From positions 868,001 to 932,000 of the forward strand of contig JAOZHS010000001.1 of the NCBI GenBank assembly GCA_026014745.1: DNA of 64,000 nt, written 5' to 3'. Below, piece after piece: positions 18,108 through 25,664 of this stretch (position 1 is the stretch's first letter; every line of letters begins with the position of its first letter). A model generated the notes under the pieces. That model was not told the origin of the DNA, searched no databases, and was given only the letters and a program-made list of their open reading frames with translations. Made by a program: the position numbers and the translations under genes. This DNA comes from Candidatus Bathyarchaeota archaeon (lineage in GTDB: Archaea > Thermoproteota > Bathyarchaeia > Bathyarchaeales > Bathycorpusculaceae).

Positions 18108-18580
18108 AAGCTAAAGAAGCCAAACAACTCCTAGCTGAAGCATCTGCTTGCCTAAAGCTTGACCTTGAAGCGCTTTTCGGCGCCAAAGCCAATGTCGAAG
18201 TTATTGAGTCCAGTGTGGGGCTAATTTATGTTGTCGGCGGCAAACCGGTATTCTTCAAAGCGGAGAATCGTGTGCTGCCTACGTTGCTGTTTAGCGAGTT
18301 TCTTGTGGGTGCCCCAAAAATCGTCGTTGACATGGGTGCAGTGCCTTATGTTTGCAAAGGCGCAACGGTTATGGCGCCGGGTGTTGTGCGTGTGGAAGGA
18401 GAATTCGGTAAAGGTGACTTTGTCCAGGTAGTTGACGTGAAACATGGCAAGGCGTTGGCGTTGGGGGAGAGCCTTATGGATGCTGCGACTGCTCGAATAA
18501 CAAAGAAGGGGCCGATGGTGAAGACGCTGCATTATGTGGGCGACAAGATTTGGGAATATATTAAATCAGTCGCGGAATAG
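18080..18580 (+). CDS. PUA-domain RNA-binding protein (MCT-1-like archaeal family)
   Basis: 166 residues: an N-terminal pre-PUA domain (about 1-80) and a PUA domain (about 85-160; DMGAVPYVCKGATVMAPGVV and FGKGDFVQVVDVKHGKALALG). Stand-alone proteins of this layout are related to MCT-1/Tma20 and are thought to bind structured RNA, possibly on the ribosome. It overlaps the VTT gene. Confidence 0.88.
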   Translation: MSTQRRYPIKAKEAKQLLAEASACLKLDLEALFGAKANVEVIESSVGLIYVVGGKPVFFKAENRVLPTLLFSEFLVGAPKIVVDMGAVPYVCKGATVMAPGVVRVEGEFGKGDFVQVVDVKHGKALALGESLMDAATARITKKGPMVKTLHYVGDKIWEYIKSVAE

Positions 18581-18866
18581 GTGATTTTTGGGTTTTAATT
18601 GCGTTTTTTATTGAATTTTTTTGTTTTCCGTTTTAGTTTGTTTTGGGGTCGGTTGATTTGTGTATTTGATGTGATTTTTCGGTCGGTTTGTTTTGTTTCG
18701 ATTTTTTTGGTTGGTTTTTTGTTTGAATTTTCAGTGCACCTTTTTGTTGCACCTTTAATTCCACTCATATGGTTAAAAAACAAAACCATAACTTCTTTAA
18801 TGCAACAAAACGCCGACTTTTTTGATAAAATACCTTAAGAGGGCTAAACTGTCATATTTTTTGAGC
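18581..18866. other. T-rich intergenic stretch with no gene
   Basis: About 285 bases, the first half extremely T-rich on the plus strand (runs such as TTTTTTATTGAATTTTTTTG), consistent with a terminator for the VTT-PUA operon. An open frame on the other strand consists almost only of Lys, Asn and Thr and is composition-driven. TTTTTTGATAAAATACC (18817-18833) may be the GH16 TATA region. Confidence 0.5.
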
Positions 18867-19652
18867 ATGCGACTGAAAAAACCCCTCTCAGGCACACTCA
18901 TAATAGCTTTCTTAACCCTCATAATTCTCGAAGCAACCCCCACCATGATCAACTCAAGCGCACCCTCACCCTTTGTAGACGCTGCAACCTCCGCCACATA
19001 CATCAAATGGTCAGGCTACACATGGCTTGTCCGAAACAGCAACGAAAAAGCCACCAACCCCGGCCCCAACTACTGGTCAAACAGCACCCAAAACGTTTGG
19101 TTAGACTCAAACGGTTACCTGCACCTCAAAATCACTCAACGCAACGGCAAATGGTACTGCGCCGAAGTAACCTGCACCCAACCCCTAGGATACGGCACCT
19201 ACGCCTTCTACACCATTGGACGCATAGACCAACTTGACCAGAACGTAGTTTTAGGCCTATTCGCGTATAAAGATGACACTCATGAAATCGACATTGAATT
19301 TGCCAAATGGGGCGATGCAAGTTACCCTAACAGCTGGTTCTCTGTACAACCGCCGCCCTTCATTGCAGGCGTTAACCAAAAAACATTCAACCTCAAACTC
19401 TACGGCAGCTACACAACCCACTACTTCACCTATAAACCGCAATCAGTATATTTTGAAACTTTCGCTGGGCATTATCCCGTTGGAACCGAACCCGCTTCTA
19501 ATGTCATCGCTAAACTTACCTGCAACAAATCCGTTGACTTAGGCGACGCAAAAGCCAACATCAACTTCTGGCTATATCGAGGTAATGCTCCTTCTAATGG
19601 GCAACCAGTTGAGGTAGTCATAAAAAGCTTCCAATTTATTCCGCTTAATTGA
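18867..19652 (+). CDS. Secreted glycoside hydrolase family 16-like enzyme
   Basis: 261 residues from ATG 18867. An N-terminal hydrophobic signal (about 8-22) leads to a beta-jelly-roll domain with the GH16 catalytic motif E140-I-D142-I-E144 in THEIDIEFAKWGD, where the first Glu is the nucleophile and the last the acid/base. Upstream WSNSTQNVWLDSNGYLHLKI is the usual GH16 start. Members cleave beta-1,3/1,4-glucans, agar, carrageenan or related polymers. An upstream TTG (18822) would add 15 residues. With GH5 at 25.7 kb it suggests external polysaccharide degradation. Confidence 0.88.
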   Translation: MRLKKPLSGTLIIAFLTLIILEATPTMINSSAPSPFVDAATSATYIKWSGYTWLVRNSNEKATNPGPNYWSNSTQNVWLDSNGYLHLKITQRNGKWYCAEVTCTQPLGYGTYAFYTIGRIDQLDQNVVLGLFAYKDDTHEIDIEFAKWGDASYPNSWFSVQPPPFIAGVNQKTFNLKLYGSYTTHYFTYKPQSVYFETFAGHYPVGTEPASNVIAKLTCNKSVDLGDAKANINFWLYRGNAPSNGQPVEVVIKSFQFIPLN

Positions 19653-19685
19653 AAGCTAATACCCCAAACCTTTTTTCTTTAAGGC

Positions 19686-19703
19686 ACACCTATAAAAGGG
19701 TGT
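19686..19703 (+). promoter_or_regulatory. TATA box flanked by inverted repeat
   Basis: ACACC-TATAAAAG-GGTGT places complementary 5-bp arms directly around a perfect TATA-like core, about 45 bases before the ATG of the next gene. Such a layout fits a repressor that occludes TBP. Confidence 0.5.
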
Positions 19704-19738
19704 AAAACTATCTTGCCTACATTCAAAGCGGAATAAAC

Positions 19739-20065
19739 ATGACTGAAGAACCAAACCAACAAAACCCTATAATTGAAAAACTTTTAATCGACAACCTCGA
19801 AAACTTTCCGTTCCACGCCGCATACCTCGTTTACTCTGAAGCCTTCGACAAAGTAAACGACCCTGATGCGAAGGAAGAACTTAACCAAAATATCCAAGAT
19901 TTAGCAGATAAAAAAATCGACACCGAAACCTTCTACATGAATGTGTCAAGGTATCGGAAACTCGACGTTCCCCGTCAAGAAAGGTTTTCCATGCAGACCC
20001 AACGCAAAAAGGACTGGCGCAAGAAAACCCAACGGCAAGAACGCATAAAACGACATAAAAAGTAG
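19739..20065 (+). CDS. Small charged protein of unknown function
   Basis: 108 residues. The N-terminal 70 residues are acidic and helical (ENFPFHAAYLVYSEAFDKVN), and the C-terminal 35 are strongly basic (QRKKDWRKKTQRQERIKRHK). The bipolar charge suggests nucleic-acid or partner binding. The family is not recognised. It has its own TATA element within an inverted repeat. Confidence 0.65.
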   Translation: MTEEPNQQNPIIEKLLIDNLENFPFHAAYLVYSEAFDKVNDPDAKEELNQNIQDLADKKIDTETFYMNVSRYRKLDVPRQERFSMQTQRKKDWRKKTQRQERIKRHKK

Positions 20066-20098
20066 TTTTCTTACTTTTCTTCTGCCCAAGCACAAACC

Positions 20099-20995
20099 TT
20101 ATGAAACTATCCTTGGGTCACCCTCAGCCAAAAGCAGAGCCTTCACTGCGCTTGTTTCCTTGTCTTTAATTTCAAGCATCACATCAAAATCAAACCCCTG
20201 AGTACCAGCCAGAAACAACGAGAAATCCTCAGCGTCAAGCGTGGGAGCATGTTGACCCGGTTTGCCGCCGATTTTCTGGCTGCTATAATCAACCATCGGC
20301 AACCCATCCCTTTTCTGATTCCAAGTTTGTTTCATCCTCTCAAAATAGTCTCCTCTGAAGGCTGTTTGATGGTTAATTTTGTCATGTAACACGTCAAAAA
20401 CCACCGGAACCCCCGTTTTAACCGAAATCTCTAGGCACTCCTCGGTGTTGTAGAGTCTTTCATCGTTCTCGATAACTAATCTTTGCTTTATCGCTTCTTG
20501 AAGGGTTCTATATCGGTCGATGAATGTTTGCATGCTTTGGGTTTTGTTGCCGTAGGCTCCGCCGACGTGGATCTGTATCTTGGCTTGGGTGTCTAGTTGC
20601 ATGAGGTCGAGCAGTTGGGCATGGTATAGGAGTTCTTTTTTGCTGTTCTCAAAAATCTCTTGGCTGGGTGAGTTGATTAGGGTGAATTGGTCGGGATGAA
20701 CCGAGATTCTAAAGCCACTCTGTTTGGCGTAGGCGCCGATTGTCCCAAACTTGTCTCTGAAATGGTTCTGCCAGTTAAAGGTGTTAATGGGATGTGATGC
20801 GAAGGGGACGATGCCTGAACAGACCCGAAAAAACAGAAGACCATGCACTTTGTTGTACTCGAGCGTTTTTTGGAGGCAGTCCAGATTTTGTTTTATGGTG
20901 TCTTTTAGGCGCTCTTCAGAGTAGGATTTAAGGCGAAAAGTGTGACCGCTGGTGCATCCAATTGAGTTATTGATACAAGGGTACCCAATTTTCAT
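20099..20995 (-). CDS. uvsE: UV damage endonuclease UvsE/UvdE
   Basis: 298 residues from ATG 20995, giving the family start MKIGYPCINNSIGCT; ATG 21055 would add 20 basic residues and has a TATA-like palindrome about 35 bases upstream, so it is a real alternative. The TIM-barrel metal-site motifs are visible: ISVHPDQFTLINSP, IQIHVGGAYGNK, LVIENDER, VVFDVLHDKINHQ, MVDYSSQ and VMLEIKDKE. The enzyme nicks 5' to UV photoproducts and starts a repair route separate from the UvrABC genes also found here. Confidence 0.95.
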   Translation of the reverse strand: MKIGYPCINNSIGCTSGHTFRLKSYSEERLKDTIKQNLDCLQKTLEYNKVHGLLFFRVCSGIVPFASHPINTFNWQNHFRDKFGTIGAYAKQSGFRISVHPDQFTLINSPSQEIFENSKKELLYHAQLLDLMQLDTQAKIQIHVGGAYGNKTQSMQTFIDRYRTLQEAIKQRLVIENDERLYNTEECLEISVKTGVPVVFDVLHDKINHQTAFRGDYFERMKQTWNQKRDGLPMVDYSSQKIGGKPGQHAPTLDAEDFSLFLAGTQGFDFDVMLEIKDKETSAVKALLLAEGDPRIVS

Positions 20996-21088
20996 GTGTT
21001 TAACCCCAAAAATGCTATATGATTTACCTCTTCTCGCCTTAAAAAGCCTCTTCATGAGTTCTGCGTGCGAATAAATGTGTTATCCAGA

Positions 21089-21104
21089 TTTAAACATGTT
21101 TAAA
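21089..21104. promoter_or_regulatory. Perfect 16-bp palindrome TTTAAACATGTTTAAA
   Basis: The palindrome lies between uvsE (minus) and the ECF-like gene (plus). Each arm contains TTTAAA, usable as a TATA box in either direction, so a protein bound here could control both genes. Confidence 0.5.
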
Positions 21105-21180
21105 CATTATAAACGGAATACTTAAACGCTTAACTTTATCAAAAAATACAAAATTAAATTCAAAGAGGTAACAATCTGCA

Positions 21181-21918
21181 TTGCACCTAAAAACTCAAGA
21201 TGTAGTCGTAATCGGAATCAGTGCAGCGCTTTATGCTGCGTTTGGGATTTTGACAGCTGGCTTTAGTTTTCTCGGCGTAGGTTTCTTACCTGCCGTAGTA
21301 ATACCTGCTGTGTTCGCCGCTTTATATGGACCCTGGGTGGGTGGTTTAGGCGCGGCTATAGGAATCTTTATCCGCGACATGGTCGTGCACGGAAATGCCG
21401 CCTTAAGCCTCGTTGCAGGCGTACCCGCCAACTTTATTGTCTTTTTCCTGATTGGTTACATAGCCTTAAGAAACATTAGCCTCAAACAAACTCTTGCAGG
21501 TTTAACAATAGCTGCCGTAGGTCTGCTTGTTCCAACTCTGGTTTTCCTTCCCGATTTTGTGGCTTTTACTGGTTTATCAACTGAAGCGTTTCTAGCTACT
21601 TTTGTGTTAACCGTTATCCTTAGTTTAGCGGTTATCGGTGTAGTTTCTGTTCGTTATAAGGAATGGCGAAGCTACGCTATTGGTGCTGTGGTGGGTCAAA
21701 TAATGGGTGCAATGTTGCTTTCCGTTACTGTAGTGGCTGTCAGCCCACTTTTCCTTGGATATTTCGGGGAGGCTCTGGCTTCTTGGGTTGTTCTTCCCCT
21801 GTTCATTTGGACATTTGCAACAGAGGTTCCATTTGTTCTGCTACTGGGACCGCCAATTATAAAAGCCGCCTACCGAGCAATTCCATCGTTAAAGCGAAAG
21901 GAACACCAAGTGAACTAA
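21181..21918 (+). CDS. ECF-transporter S-component-like membrane protein
   Basis: 245 residues with about six or seven hydrophobic helices. The N-terminal half (VVVIGISAALYAAFGILTAG, then FAALYGPWVGGLGAAIGIFI and HGNAALSLVAGVPANFI) has the look of energy-coupling-factor substrate-binding components. The start is TTG 21181 after GAGGTAAC. It is followed one base after its stop by pantoate kinase and then CoaD, so a CoA precursor (pantothenate or pantoate) is a plausible substrate; this is inferred from context only. Confidence 0.7.
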   Translation: MHLKTQDVVVIGISAALYAAFGILTAGFSFLGVGFLPAVVIPAVFAALYGPWVGGLGAAIGIFIRDMVVHGNAALSLVAGVPANFIVFFLIGYIALRNISLKQTLAGLTIAAVGLLVPTLVFLPDFVAFTGLSTEAFLATFVLTVILSLAVIGVVSVRYKEWRSYAIGAVVGQIMGAMLLSVTVVAVSPLFLGYFGEALASWVVLPLFIWTFATEVPFVLLLGPPIIKAAYRAIPSLKRKEHQVN

Positions 21919-21919
21919 A

Positions 21920-22852
21920 GTGAGTAAAACCGCATCCGCATTTGCACCCGGCGCCATTTCAAGTTTCTTTGAGATACATGACGCCGAAAATGGGGTGCCC
22001 TTAACTGCTTTGGAGCGGATGGGCGCAATCGGCGGCGGCTTCGGATTGGACCGTGGCGTCCACACCCAAGTCACCGTTGAGGAAGCCCCCCAAAACAGCA
22101 TCGACGTATCCATCAACTCCGTCCCTGTGCCTGAAGCCAAAACCACCAAAGCCATGATAAACGCGCTTCTCTCACAAACAAACAAAAAATTCGCAGTTAA
22201 AGTTGAACACAAAATTGAGGTCCCCATAGGCACCGGTTTTGGAACCAGCGCCGGCGGAGCCCTAACCGCAGGCATCGCGTTGTGCGCAGCTATTGACTTG
22301 CCGCTTACCTATAATCAAATTGGCAGAATCGCCCACACAGTCGAAATTCAATGTCAAACTGGTCTGGGAACTGTGAGTTCGTTAACGTTTGGCGGCGGAT
22401 GCATCCTTGTGGTTTCGCCTGGGGCTCCGGGTATCTGCCAAATCGACCGCATCCCCATAAGCCCCGACTACAAAATCGTGGCAGGTTTCTTTAAAACAAA
22501 AATCCCCAAAACTATCCTTGCCTCGCCTGAGAAGAAACGTGAAATAAACGGGTATGGCAAACAAACCCTTGCTTCTGTTTTGGCGGCGCCGACTTTGCAG
22601 AATTTTTTGGATTGCTGCTGGAGTTTCGCGCAGAAAACGGGGTTCGCTACTGAAGGCGTCTGCCAACTTGTGGATGTTGCCAAGAAGGCGGGGGCGGTTG
22701 GCGCAGCCCAAAACATGATTGGACACGCCGTACATGCTGTGGTGCATAAACAGAAAGCTCGGTTGGTAGCAGAAGCTTTTAAAGAGATTTTGCCGTCTGA
22801 ACAAGTGATAGTTAGCGGAATCGATTTTCAAGGCGCTAGGCTGATAACATGA
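21920..22852 (+). CDS. Pantoate kinase (archaeal CoA pathway, GHMP family)
   Basis: 310 residues from GTG. The GHMP ATP loop is PIGTGFGTSAGGALTAG (about 106-122), preceded by the archaeal pantoate-kinase N-terminus SAFAPGAISSFFEIHD. It phosphorylates pantoate to 4-phosphopantoate, which phosphopantothenate synthetase then uses; bacteria and eukaryotes do not use this route. It overlaps coaD by four bases. Confidence 0.93.
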   Translation: MSKTASAFAPGAISSFFEIHDAENGVPLTALERMGAIGGGFGLDRGVHTQVTVEEAPQNSIDVSINSVPVPEAKTTKAMINALLSQTNKKFAVKVEHKIEVPIGTGFGTSAGGALTAGIALCAAIDLPLTYNQIGRIAHTVEIQCQTGLGTVSSLTFGGGCILVVSPGAPGICQIDRIPISPDYKIVAGFFKTKIPKTILASPEKKREINGYGKQTLASVLAAPTLQNFLDCCWSFAQKTGFATEGVCQLVDVAKKAGAVGAAQNMIGHAVHAVVHKQKARLVAEAFKEILPSEQVIVSGIDFQGARLIT

Positions 22853-23328
22853 CGAAATTCAAGAAAGTAGGGGTTGGCGGGACTTTCGACGAATTGCATC
22901 GTGGTCACAAAGCACTTCTTGCCAAAGCTTTTGAAGTTGGCGAAAAAGTCGTTATCGGCTTAACCTCGGATGTGTTTGTGGCAAAAATGGGTAAGCCGCA
23001 TCGGACTTCGTCTTTTGCAGCGCGGCGTCGAGAACTGCAACAGTTTCTGGAGGCTTCGGGAGTGGCTCAGCGAGCGCAGATTGTTGCCTTAGATGACCCC
23101 TTTGGGCAAACGATGGATGGTGAAGGATTAGAGGCGTTGGTGGTTAGTCAAGAGACCCAAAAAACCGGCGACGCCATTAACGAAAAACGCCAAAACAGAG
23201 GGTTGCCTCCACTAAAAATCATTACCGTAGACATGGTTCCCGCCGAGAATTTCGAGCCCATTTCAACAACTCGGATTCGCCGTGGCGAAATCGACCGCAA
23301 CGGACACATCCTTGCAAGCGCGCATTAA
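22849..23328 (+). CDS. coaD: Archaeal phosphopantetheine adenylyltransferase
   Basis: 159 residues. Nucleotidyltransferase motifs GVGGTFDELHRGHKALL (HxGH) and ISTTRIRRGEID are present. It converts 4'-phosphopantetheine and ATP to dephospho-CoA. Of archaeal type, related to the eukaryotic PPAT domain rather than bacterial CoaD. It is coupled to pantoate kinase, so the unit covers two CoA steps. It is convergent with the RHH-AIRS gene, with one base between the stops. Confidence 0.93.
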   Translation: MTKFKKVGVGGTFDELHRGHKALLAKAFEVGEKVVIGLTSDVFVAKMGKPHRTSSFAARRRELQQFLEASGVAQRAQIVALDDPFGQTMDGEGLEALVVSQETQKTGDAINEKRQNRGLPPLKIITVDMVPAENFEPISTTRIRRGEIDRNGHILASAH

Positions 23329-23329
23329 A

Positions 23330-24259
23330 TCAGAGGATTTCTCCAACTACTTTGATTGGTTTAGGAATCAGCGCCTCTAAATCTTCCAGTCTCTGGGGGT
23401 CTATGGTGGCTAAGACGACGGTGGCTGGACCCGCCGACTTATTCAAATCCAACCCTGAACTCTCAACAAGCTTAAGTTGACGCCCCACACCATACGCCAT
23501 CATACGTGCCTCGCTGGCGATGCCGAAGCCGCCCACACATGAAATGTCATGCACGTATTTGCGTTGGCTGAGTTGGAGAATGTTTTTGAGGTCTGCTATT
23601 TCTCCGTGGGCTTCTGCAGCTATGACTTCTTGGCCTACTTTGGGTTTGCCTACGGCTACGATGAGGTCTCCGGGGCTGGTTTTTCCGAGGCGGAGTTCAT
23701 CTTCGTTTGCGAATCCGACGACGGTTAGGCCTGCGCCGGTTTGGGTGGTTTGGAAGTTGTCTTCGGTGTTTTCCATAAGCACTTGGTTGGGGTCTAAGCC
23801 TATGGTTCGGGCTTCGCGTCGGATGCCTTCGGCTATTTCGTTGCCTGTGGGGTCTTTTTCTACGCCTAAGGTGACTGAGAGAAGTACGGGGAAGGCGCCG
23901 GTTGCGGTTACATCCATCAAAGCGACGCGACCTAAGAATTTGCCGAGTACGCGTCCGTTGACTTTGACTTGGTCTTGGGGTTTGGGTCCGACTGCGCCGC
24001 TGGAGGTGGAGCCGACGACTATGGCGTGTCCGGTGGGGAGTTTTAGGATGGAGACGTCGCCGTGGCGGGTGTAGCTGATTTGGGCGGGTTTGACTTGGAA
24101 GACTATTGGGCGGAGCATGGTGCCGACGTTTTCGGTGAGGTGGAGGTATATGGTTAGGGCTTGGCGGATGACTTCGCTGCGGGTTAGTTCGTGTTTTTTG
24201 GCGAGTTGGTCGACGTCTTTGGCGATTTTGTCTGGTAATCGGACGTTTATGATTTCCAC
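23330..24259 (-). CDS. Ribbon-helix-helix / AIRS-like fusion, putative cobamide-salvage regulator
   Basis: 309 residues from GTG 24259 (AGGTG lies 8 bases upstream). Residues 1-45 (EIINVRLPDKIAKDVDQLAK ... LTRSEVIRQALTIYLHL) are a CopG/NikR ribbon-helix-helix DNA-binding domain. Residues about 65-309 are an AIR-synthase/ThiL-like two-domain kinase fold clearly homologous to the CblS-like protein at 24856-25626 (shared GPKP, GKF..RVALM, QTG.G.TVVG, KSAGPAT). The palindrome at 24271-24288 lies just upstream of the start and the CblT-CblS pair is divergent. Inference: the kinase-like domain senses alpha-ribazole or a nucleotide and controls the locus. Confidence 0.8.
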   Translation of the reverse strand: MEIINVRLPDKIAKDVDQLAKKHELTRSEVIRQALTIYLHLTENVGTMLRPIVFQVKPAQISYTRHGDVSILKLPTGHAIVVGSTSSGAVGPKPQDQVKVNGRVLGKFLGRVALMDVTATGAFPVLLSVTLGVEKDPTGNEIAEGIRREARTIGLDPNQVLMENTEDNFQTTQTGAGLTVVGFANEDELRLGKTSPGDLIVAVGKPKVGQEVIAAEAHGEIADLKNILQLSQRKYVHDISCVGGFGIASEARMMAYGVGRQLKLVESSGLDLNKSAGPATVVLATIDPQRLEDLEALIPKPIKVVGEIL

Positions 24260-24270
24260 AAATAGCACCT

Positions 24271-24288
24271 GTATTACGTATGTAATAC
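24271..24288. promoter_or_regulatory. Perfect palindrome GTATTACGTATGTAATAC, putative RHH operator
   Basis: Arms GTATTAC and GTAATAC are exact complements around GTAT. The site lies 12 bases before the GTG of the RHH-AIRS gene and about 52 bases before the cblT-like ATG, whose TATA candidate CTTTTATGCC follows at about 24299. RHH dimers bind short two-fold sites of this size, so autoregulation and control of cblTS are likely. Confidence 0.7.
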
Positions 24289-24340
24289 GTGTAGATAGTC
24301 TTTTATGCCTTATCCTCAGCCTTCTAAAACCTGACCAACC

Positions 24341-24859
24341 ATGACCCAAAACAACCTCCAAATCACCCTAACAAGCAACCGAACCAGCATCCGCATCGCA
24401 AGAATCGCCATCTTCTCCGCACTATGCGCAGTCGGCGCACTCATCCAAATCCCCAGCCCACTTGGCAGCTTAGCCTTCGACTCAGCAGCAGGCTTCTTTG
24501 TCGCCCTCTACTTCGGATCCAAAGAAGGCGCAGCAGTATGTGGCCTCGGACACCTCGCAACCGCAGTCGTCAGCGGCTTCCCCTTAGGTTACCTCCACAT
24601 TCCAATCGCCCTTGGCATGGTTCTAGCTGGAGCCGCCATCGGAACCCTAAACAAAATGAACAAAAAATGGGGTTTCCTACCAGCCTTAGGCGTCGGAGTA
24701 GCTATCAACACCCTCTTCACCTTCGTTGTGGCACCTGACCCCAACTACGGCTTAGCCATAGCCATCGCTTTACTACCGTTTGTCTTCACCGCTGCTGTGC
24801 TCAACGGCGTTGCCTCAGGCCTAGTCTACGCTGGCATACGAGGGAAAAAACCAATTTGA
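24341..24859 (+). CDS. CblT-like ECF S-component (putative alpha-ribazole transporter)
   Basis: 172 residues with about five or six hydrophobic helices and the ECF-S pattern RIARIAIFSALCAVGALIQI ... GFFVALYFGSKEGAAVCGLG. In Listeria and Geobacillus a small S-component-like protein (CblT) pairs with the alpha-ribazole kinase CblS; here the same order occurs with a 4-base overlap (TTTGA). The substrate assignment rests on that pairing. A leaderless-type TATA lies about 35 bases upstream. Confidence 0.7.
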   Translation: MTQNNLQITLTSNRTSIRIARIAIFSALCAVGALIQIPSPLGSLAFDSAAGFFVALYFGSKEGAAVCGLGHLATAVVSGFPLGYLHIPIALGMVLAGAAIGTLNKMNKKWGFLPALGVGVAINTLFTFVVAPDPNYGLAIAIALLPFVFTAAVLNGVASGLVYAGIRGKKPI

Positions 24860-25626
24860 ACCTCACCCACCCATTTTTTCCGCTAAAAACCCCCCGCGAC
24901 CTGCGACTTTTCCAATACACAGCAGATGACGTGCTCGTTATCGCTTGCGACTCTTTAGGCGGCATAGGTCCTAAACCACTTGACTATGTCCACGTCGACG
25001 GTTATACTGTAGGTAAATTCACCGCCCGAGTTGCTCTCATGGAGACCCTCTCAGTTGGCGCTCTACCCCTTTGCGTTGCAGATAACCTCTGCGTAGAATA
25101 CGAACCTACCGGAAGGGAGATACTGCGAGGAGTATGCGACGAAGCAATCTTGGCGGGATTAGACCCTGAGTCGGCTGTAACGGGTAGTACCGAGAAAAAC
25201 ATCAGCGTAGAACAAACGGGCCTAGGCGTAACCGTGGTGGGCACCTGCAAAAAAGCGGCGTTGCGCATTGGCGTTTCAAAGCCAAACGATGTCGTCATCG
25301 CCATTGGTGACCCCTCTGTTGGGGAAGAAGTGGTGCCTGCTGAGGCAGAAGGCAGAATTTGTGGTGTCGCTGATGTTTTGAAGCTTTTGAGTGTTGAGGG
25401 TATGCATGAAGTTTTACCTGTTGGCTCTGAGGGGCTGGGGCATGAAATTGAAGTTTTGTCCGCTTCTTCAGGCCTCCACTTTTCGCCTGATTTTGTGAAG
25501 GTTGATTTGGCAAAATCCGCTGGGCCCGCAACTGCTCTTTTAGCTTCCATATCCGCTTCCAAAATCGATGCAGTAAAGCAGTTGTTTAAAAACAAACCCG
25601 TCCGAAAACTTGGCGCTCTCTCTTAG
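24856..25626 (+). CDS. CblS-like alpha-ribazole kinase (AIRS/ThiL fold)
   Basis: 256 residues from TTG 24856, overlapping the transporter stop. The AIR-synthase-like N domain holds LVIACDSLGGIGPKPLDYVH and GKFTARVALMETLSVGALPL; the C domain has VVIAIGDPSVGEEV and VDLAKSAGPATALLASIS. The reaction expected for CblS is ATP-dependent phosphorylation of alpha-ribazole to alpha-ribazole phosphate for lower-ligand salvage of cobamides. Relatives include ThiL and HypE, but the partner gene favours CblS. It ends near a bidirectional hairpin terminator. Confidence 0.75.
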   Translation: MNLTHPFFPLKTPRDLRLFQYTADDVLVIACDSLGGIGPKPLDYVHVDGYTVGKFTARVALMETLSVGALPLCVADNLCVEYEPTGREILRGVCDEAILAGLDPESAVTGSTEKNISVEQTGLGVTVVGTCKKAALRIGVSKPNDVVIAIGDPSVGEEVVPAEAEGRICGVADVLKLLSVEGMHEVLPVGSEGLGHEIEVLSASSGLHFSPDFVKVDLAKSAGPATALLASISASKIDAVKQLFKNKPVRKLGALS

Positions 25627-25649
25627 AACTTTTATAAAAAAGAAAATGG

Positions 25650-25664
25650 GGCGTTTTTAACGCC
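25650..25664. terminator. Hairpin terminator between convergent cblS-like and GH5 genes
   Basis: GGCGTT-TTT-AACGCC is a perfect 6-bp stem that includes the GH5 stop codon. It is followed on the minus strand by CCATTTTCTTTTTTA, and A/T-rich sequence also precedes it, so it can end transcription from the minus strand and perhaps from both. Confidence 0.6.

Noticed and set aside
18595-18789. 64-codon Lys/Asn/Thr-rich minus-strand frame
   Set aside because: Antisense of a T-rich terminator region; composition alone keeps it open and no ribosome site is seen.
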